Assembly (NCBI GenBank): GCA_027316975.1
Contig: DAHVFL010000224.1
Span: forward strand, 1-7,481
Reading direction: 5' to 3'
Source: Chloroflexota bacterium
GTDB taxonomy: Bacteria; Chloroflexota; Ktedonobacteria; Ktedonobacterales; Ktedonobacteraceae
DNA length: 7,481 nucleotides
Shown: in pieces, positions 5,257 to 7,481 of the stretch
Numbering within the stretch: the first letter of the stretch is position 1
Layout: each line of letters opens with the position of its first letter
The notes under the pieces: generated by a model
Database searches by the model: none
Told to the model about the DNA's origin: nothing
Seen by the model: the letters and a program-made list of their open reading frames with translations, nothing else
Made by a program: the position numbers and the translations under genes

Positions 5257-7481
5257 ATGAATAATAAAGTTACCTATCGTCAACAATTTACTCGTTGTGG
5301 CAAACAACGCTGCCGTAAATGCAAAGAAGGGACGGGGCACGGGCCATACTGGTATGCCTATTGGAGTGAGAACGGTCGCACCATCAGTAAGTATATTGGC
5401 ATACATCCACCCGCCGGTATCGAGCCTACTCCTGGTACATCTATTTCCAGCCACGCGCAACCATCGACAGTGGAACCCGATGCAGCCATAGCTAGCAGCG
5501 CAAAGCATACTATGAGCGGAGCCAGCGAAACAACCCCTGGGTCCATAAACACAACACCTGCTCAAACAGCAACAGAGATGGCGCCACATCGAACAGAAAG
5601 AAACCATCACACCCCTGTTTTGCGCATTTACCTGCTTGGGCAGGTACGGATTGAGCGCAAGCATGGCAGCGAATGGGAAACCGTCACCAGTCGCACCTGG
5701 CACCGCCGCCGCGCTCGCGCTCTACTGGGATGCCTGCTCAGTGCAAGTGGCAGGAAATCAGGTAGAGAGCAAGCTATGGAGGCGCTCTGGCCCGATCTTG
5801 ACATCGAGGCCGCCGCCAACCGCTTAAATGGGGCGGTGCATGAGGTGCGCCAGGTACTCGAGCCACAAATCACACGCCCCGCCGCGTCACGTATGTTGCG
5901 CCTGGAACGCGATATTTTAGTCCTGGCTGATGCCAACTCCATATGGGTTGACGCGGACGAGTTTGAAAGCCTGCTGAATAAAGCCAATGCTACCACCGAC
6001 GCTGAACAGGTGGAACAGCTTCTAGAAGAGGCATCTACACTCTATGCCGGGGATTATTTGATCGAGGAACTCTATTCTGAATGGGCTGCCCCGCGCCGCG
6101 AATCGCTGCGTCGTGGCTGGATGGGCCTACTGCTCAAACTGGCGGAATTGCGTGTAGCGCGCGGCGCGCTCACCAGCGCCATCGAGCCGCTTGACAGGTT
6201 GCTGGGCGCTGACCCGACGCACGAAACTGCGGTGCGTCGTCTCATGGTAATTCTCACACAACTCGACCGGCGGGGAGAAGCATTGCGCATCTATCGTCGC
6301 CTGGCGGACACGCTCGCGCGCGAGTATGAAAGCGACCCTCTACCAGAGACAAACGAACTGTACGAAGCGCTGCGCAGCGGCACATTCCATGTGCCGCGCT
6401 CACCGGAAATACCTGCCAACCCCACAGAGACATCCCTTCCCCTTTCGACACCCGCGCAATCCCTTGCAGCTTCCCGCCAGGCTACCGATACCGTATCCAA
6501 ACCTGCTTACTTTCAGCGTCCAGCCTTACAGTTGGGGCGTCATAATCAGAGTAAACTGGTCGGACGCGAACGCGAACTGGCCGCCATACAACAGTTCTTG
6601 CTGACCCTGGAAAAGATTGCGCCCGATGAGTCGCGCGATACCCTGACAACATCAACCGGTAAAGCGCGCATTGATGGAGCAAAAGATGATCAGGCCAACA
6701 GGAACGGACGAGCGCAGAAACTCACACATTTCTTGCTTCTGATGGGCGAATCGGGTATCGGGAAAACGCGCCTGGCCGAAGAAATAAGCTACGAGGCCAA
6801 CGTGCGAAACTGGTCGGTCGTCTGGGCGCACGCCTATGAACAGGAGGGAACCATTCCCTATCGACCCTGGACCGAAATTCTGCGCACGCTTTTGAAAGAT
6901 GTACCGGCGGAATTTTTGCTGGAAAGCCTGGAGTCACCCGAAAAACCGGCAACGAATGCTACTTCATCCAGAAGCGCCAGTGCAACCTCGCCGGCAATCA
7001 CCAGGCTCACCAGGCTCCGCACCCTTGCGCCCGAACTGACTGAGCGCCTGGCCCTCGACAATGCGCAATCCCAGATCACCTCGCCGCTTACCCCCGAGCA
7101 GGAACGCCTGCACCTGTGGGAGACTACAACCGCGCTTCTCAGCGTCATGAGCCGTTCTACACCGCTCTTACTTGTATTGGATGACCTGCACTGGACTGAC
7201 GACAGCAGCCTTGAACTGCTGGCCTACGTTGTTCGTCATATGCAGAATGAGCGTATCGCCATTGTGGCAACCTGCCGTGATATCGAACTCGCGCCCACTT
7301 CAAACCTGCGCACCCTGCTCAACGACCTGCGGCGCGAACAGGCGCTGATTACCCTGCCTGTGCATCCGCTTGACGATGGGCAAATCGGCTCGCTCGTGGC
7401 CCACCTGCCGCAGATGATTATCCAGAGTATCCAGTCGCAGGCGGGAGGCAATCCTTTTTTCGCGGAAGAACTGGCGCGTGT
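5257..7481 (+). CDS. SARP/BTAD-type regulator with STAND/LAL-like ATPase domain, 3' end beyond window
   Basis: An uninterrupted frame of 741 codons that runs off the window. ATG at 5257 has AGGA (5244-5247) 9 nt upstream. Residues 1-50 form a small Cys-rich module: C14, C19, C22 and H28, then GPYWYAYWSENGRTISKYIG (29-48), resembling DUF6788-type domains. A Pro/Ser/Thr/Ala-rich linker (about 52-118) follows. Residues 121-225 are an OmpR-like winged helix of the SARP type (VLRIYLLGQVRI; HRRRARALLGCLL; EALWPDL; RMLRLERD). Residues 230-373 are the BTAD, a TPR-like all-helical domain (LYAGDYLIEELYSEWAAPRR; LYEALRSG). The ATPase begins LVGREREL (434-441), with Walker A GESGIGKT (497-504), Walker B LLLVLDDLHWTD (637-648) and the conserved GGNPFFAEEL (730-739). 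The stretch between GREREL and Walker A is longer than usual and hydrophilic. The expected C-terminal TPR-like sensor part is missing from view. It is probably a cytoplasmic, ATP-dependent, signal-responsive transcription activator; target genes and signal are unknown. Confidence 0.9.
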   Translation, partial: MNNKVTYRQQFTRCGKQRCRKCKEGTGHGPYWYAYWSENGRTISKYIGIHPPAGIEPTPGTSISSHAQPSTVEPDAAIASSAKHTMSGASETTPGSINTTPAQTATEMAPHRTERNHHTPVLRIYLLGQVRIERKHGSEWETVTSRTWHRRRARALLGCLLSASGRKSGREQAMEALWPDLDIEAAANRLNGAVHEVRQVLEPQITRPAASRMLRLERDILVLADANSIWVDADEFESLLNKANATTDAEQVEQLLEEASTLYAGDYLIEELYSEWAAPRRESLRRGWMGLLLKLAELRVARGALTSAIEPLDRLLGADPTHETAVRRLMVILTQLDRRGEALRIYRRLADTLAREYESDPLPETNELYEALRSGTFHVPRSPEIPANPTETSLPLSTPAQSLAASRQATDTVSKPAYFQRPALQLGRHNQSKLVGRERELAAIQQFLLTLEKIAPDESRDTLTTSTGKARIDGAKDDQANRNGRAQKLTHFLLLMGESGIGKTRLAEEISYEANVRNWSVVWAHAYEQEGTIPYRPWTEILRTLLKDVPAEFLLESLESPEKPATNATSSRSASATSPAITRLTRLRTLAPELTERLALDNAQSQITSPLTPEQERLHLWETTTALLSVMSRSTPLLLVLDDLHWTDDSSLELLAYVVRHMQNERIAIVATCRDIELAPTSNLRTLLNDLRREQALITLPVHPLDDGQIGSLVAHLPQMIIQSIQSQAGGNPFFAEELAR

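Noticed and set aside
4977..5258. 93-codon open frame on the minus strand
   Set aside because: It overlaps the methyltransferase end and the regulator start, lies antisense across the promoter and leader, has no ribosome binding site and no recognisable motif.
6999..7016. Tandem repeat CACCAGGCT x2
   Set aside because: Two 9-bp units coding TRL-TRL inside the regulator; too short to mean more than local duplication or chance.
1..7481. A defence island, CRISPR array, mobile element or biosynthetic cluster linking these genes
   Set aside because: There are no repeat-spacer arrays, transposases, nuclease-immunity pairs or biosynthetic enzymes. Gene orientations and separate promoters argue against a single system, and RecD2 here has the standard repair-helicase architecture.

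Overview
This looks like chromosomal DNA from a member of the Chloroflexota, most likely the class Ktedonobacteria. That placement is an inference. It rests on a very large Chloroflexi-style SARP/BTAD plus ATPase regulator, a RecD2-type helicase, moderately high GC, and dispersed palindromes of the CATCCTGAGCGCAGCGAAGGAT type in the spacers. I see no tRNA, rRNA, CRISPR array, transposase or phage gene.

Layout. 1-186: spacer with a perfect 27-bp-arm palindrome (11-80). 187-1071 (-): two-domain rhodanese (thiosulfate sulfurtransferase). 1072-1459: a 388-bp spacer carrying a candidate rhodanese promoter and 5'-leader hairpin on the minus strand, a multi-stem inverted-repeat element, an AT-rich tract, and a plus-strand promoter. 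1460-1591 (+): a 43-codon gene for a small single-pass membrane protein, with a good ribosome binding site. 1601-3919 (-): recD2 helicase, convergent with the small gene and separated from it by 9 bp. 3920-4199: divergent spacer with a candidate recD2 promoter, a short inverted repeat and a second copy of the palindrome. 4200-5012 (+): class I SAM-dependent methyltransferase (UbiE/YcgJ-like). 5013-5256: spacer with two 8-bp-arm inverted repeats and a TATAAT box. 5257 to the window end (+): 5' 741 codons of a large regulator with a Cys-rich N-terminal module, SARP-type winged helix, BTAD domain and STAND/LAL-like ATPase domain. It runs off the edge.

The genes do not form an obvious pathway or shared operon. 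Neighbours are divergent, convergent, or separated by spacers with their own promoter-like signals. They read as independent housekeeping or accessory units: sulfur transfer/cyanide detoxification, DNA repair, small-molecule methylation and signal-responsive transcription control. I do not see a clear new multi-gene system. The points most worth a second look are the Cys-rich domain fused to the SARP-ATPase regulator, the two palindromes whose sequence differences preserve two alternative pairing schemes, the small membrane protein, and the structured spacer elements.
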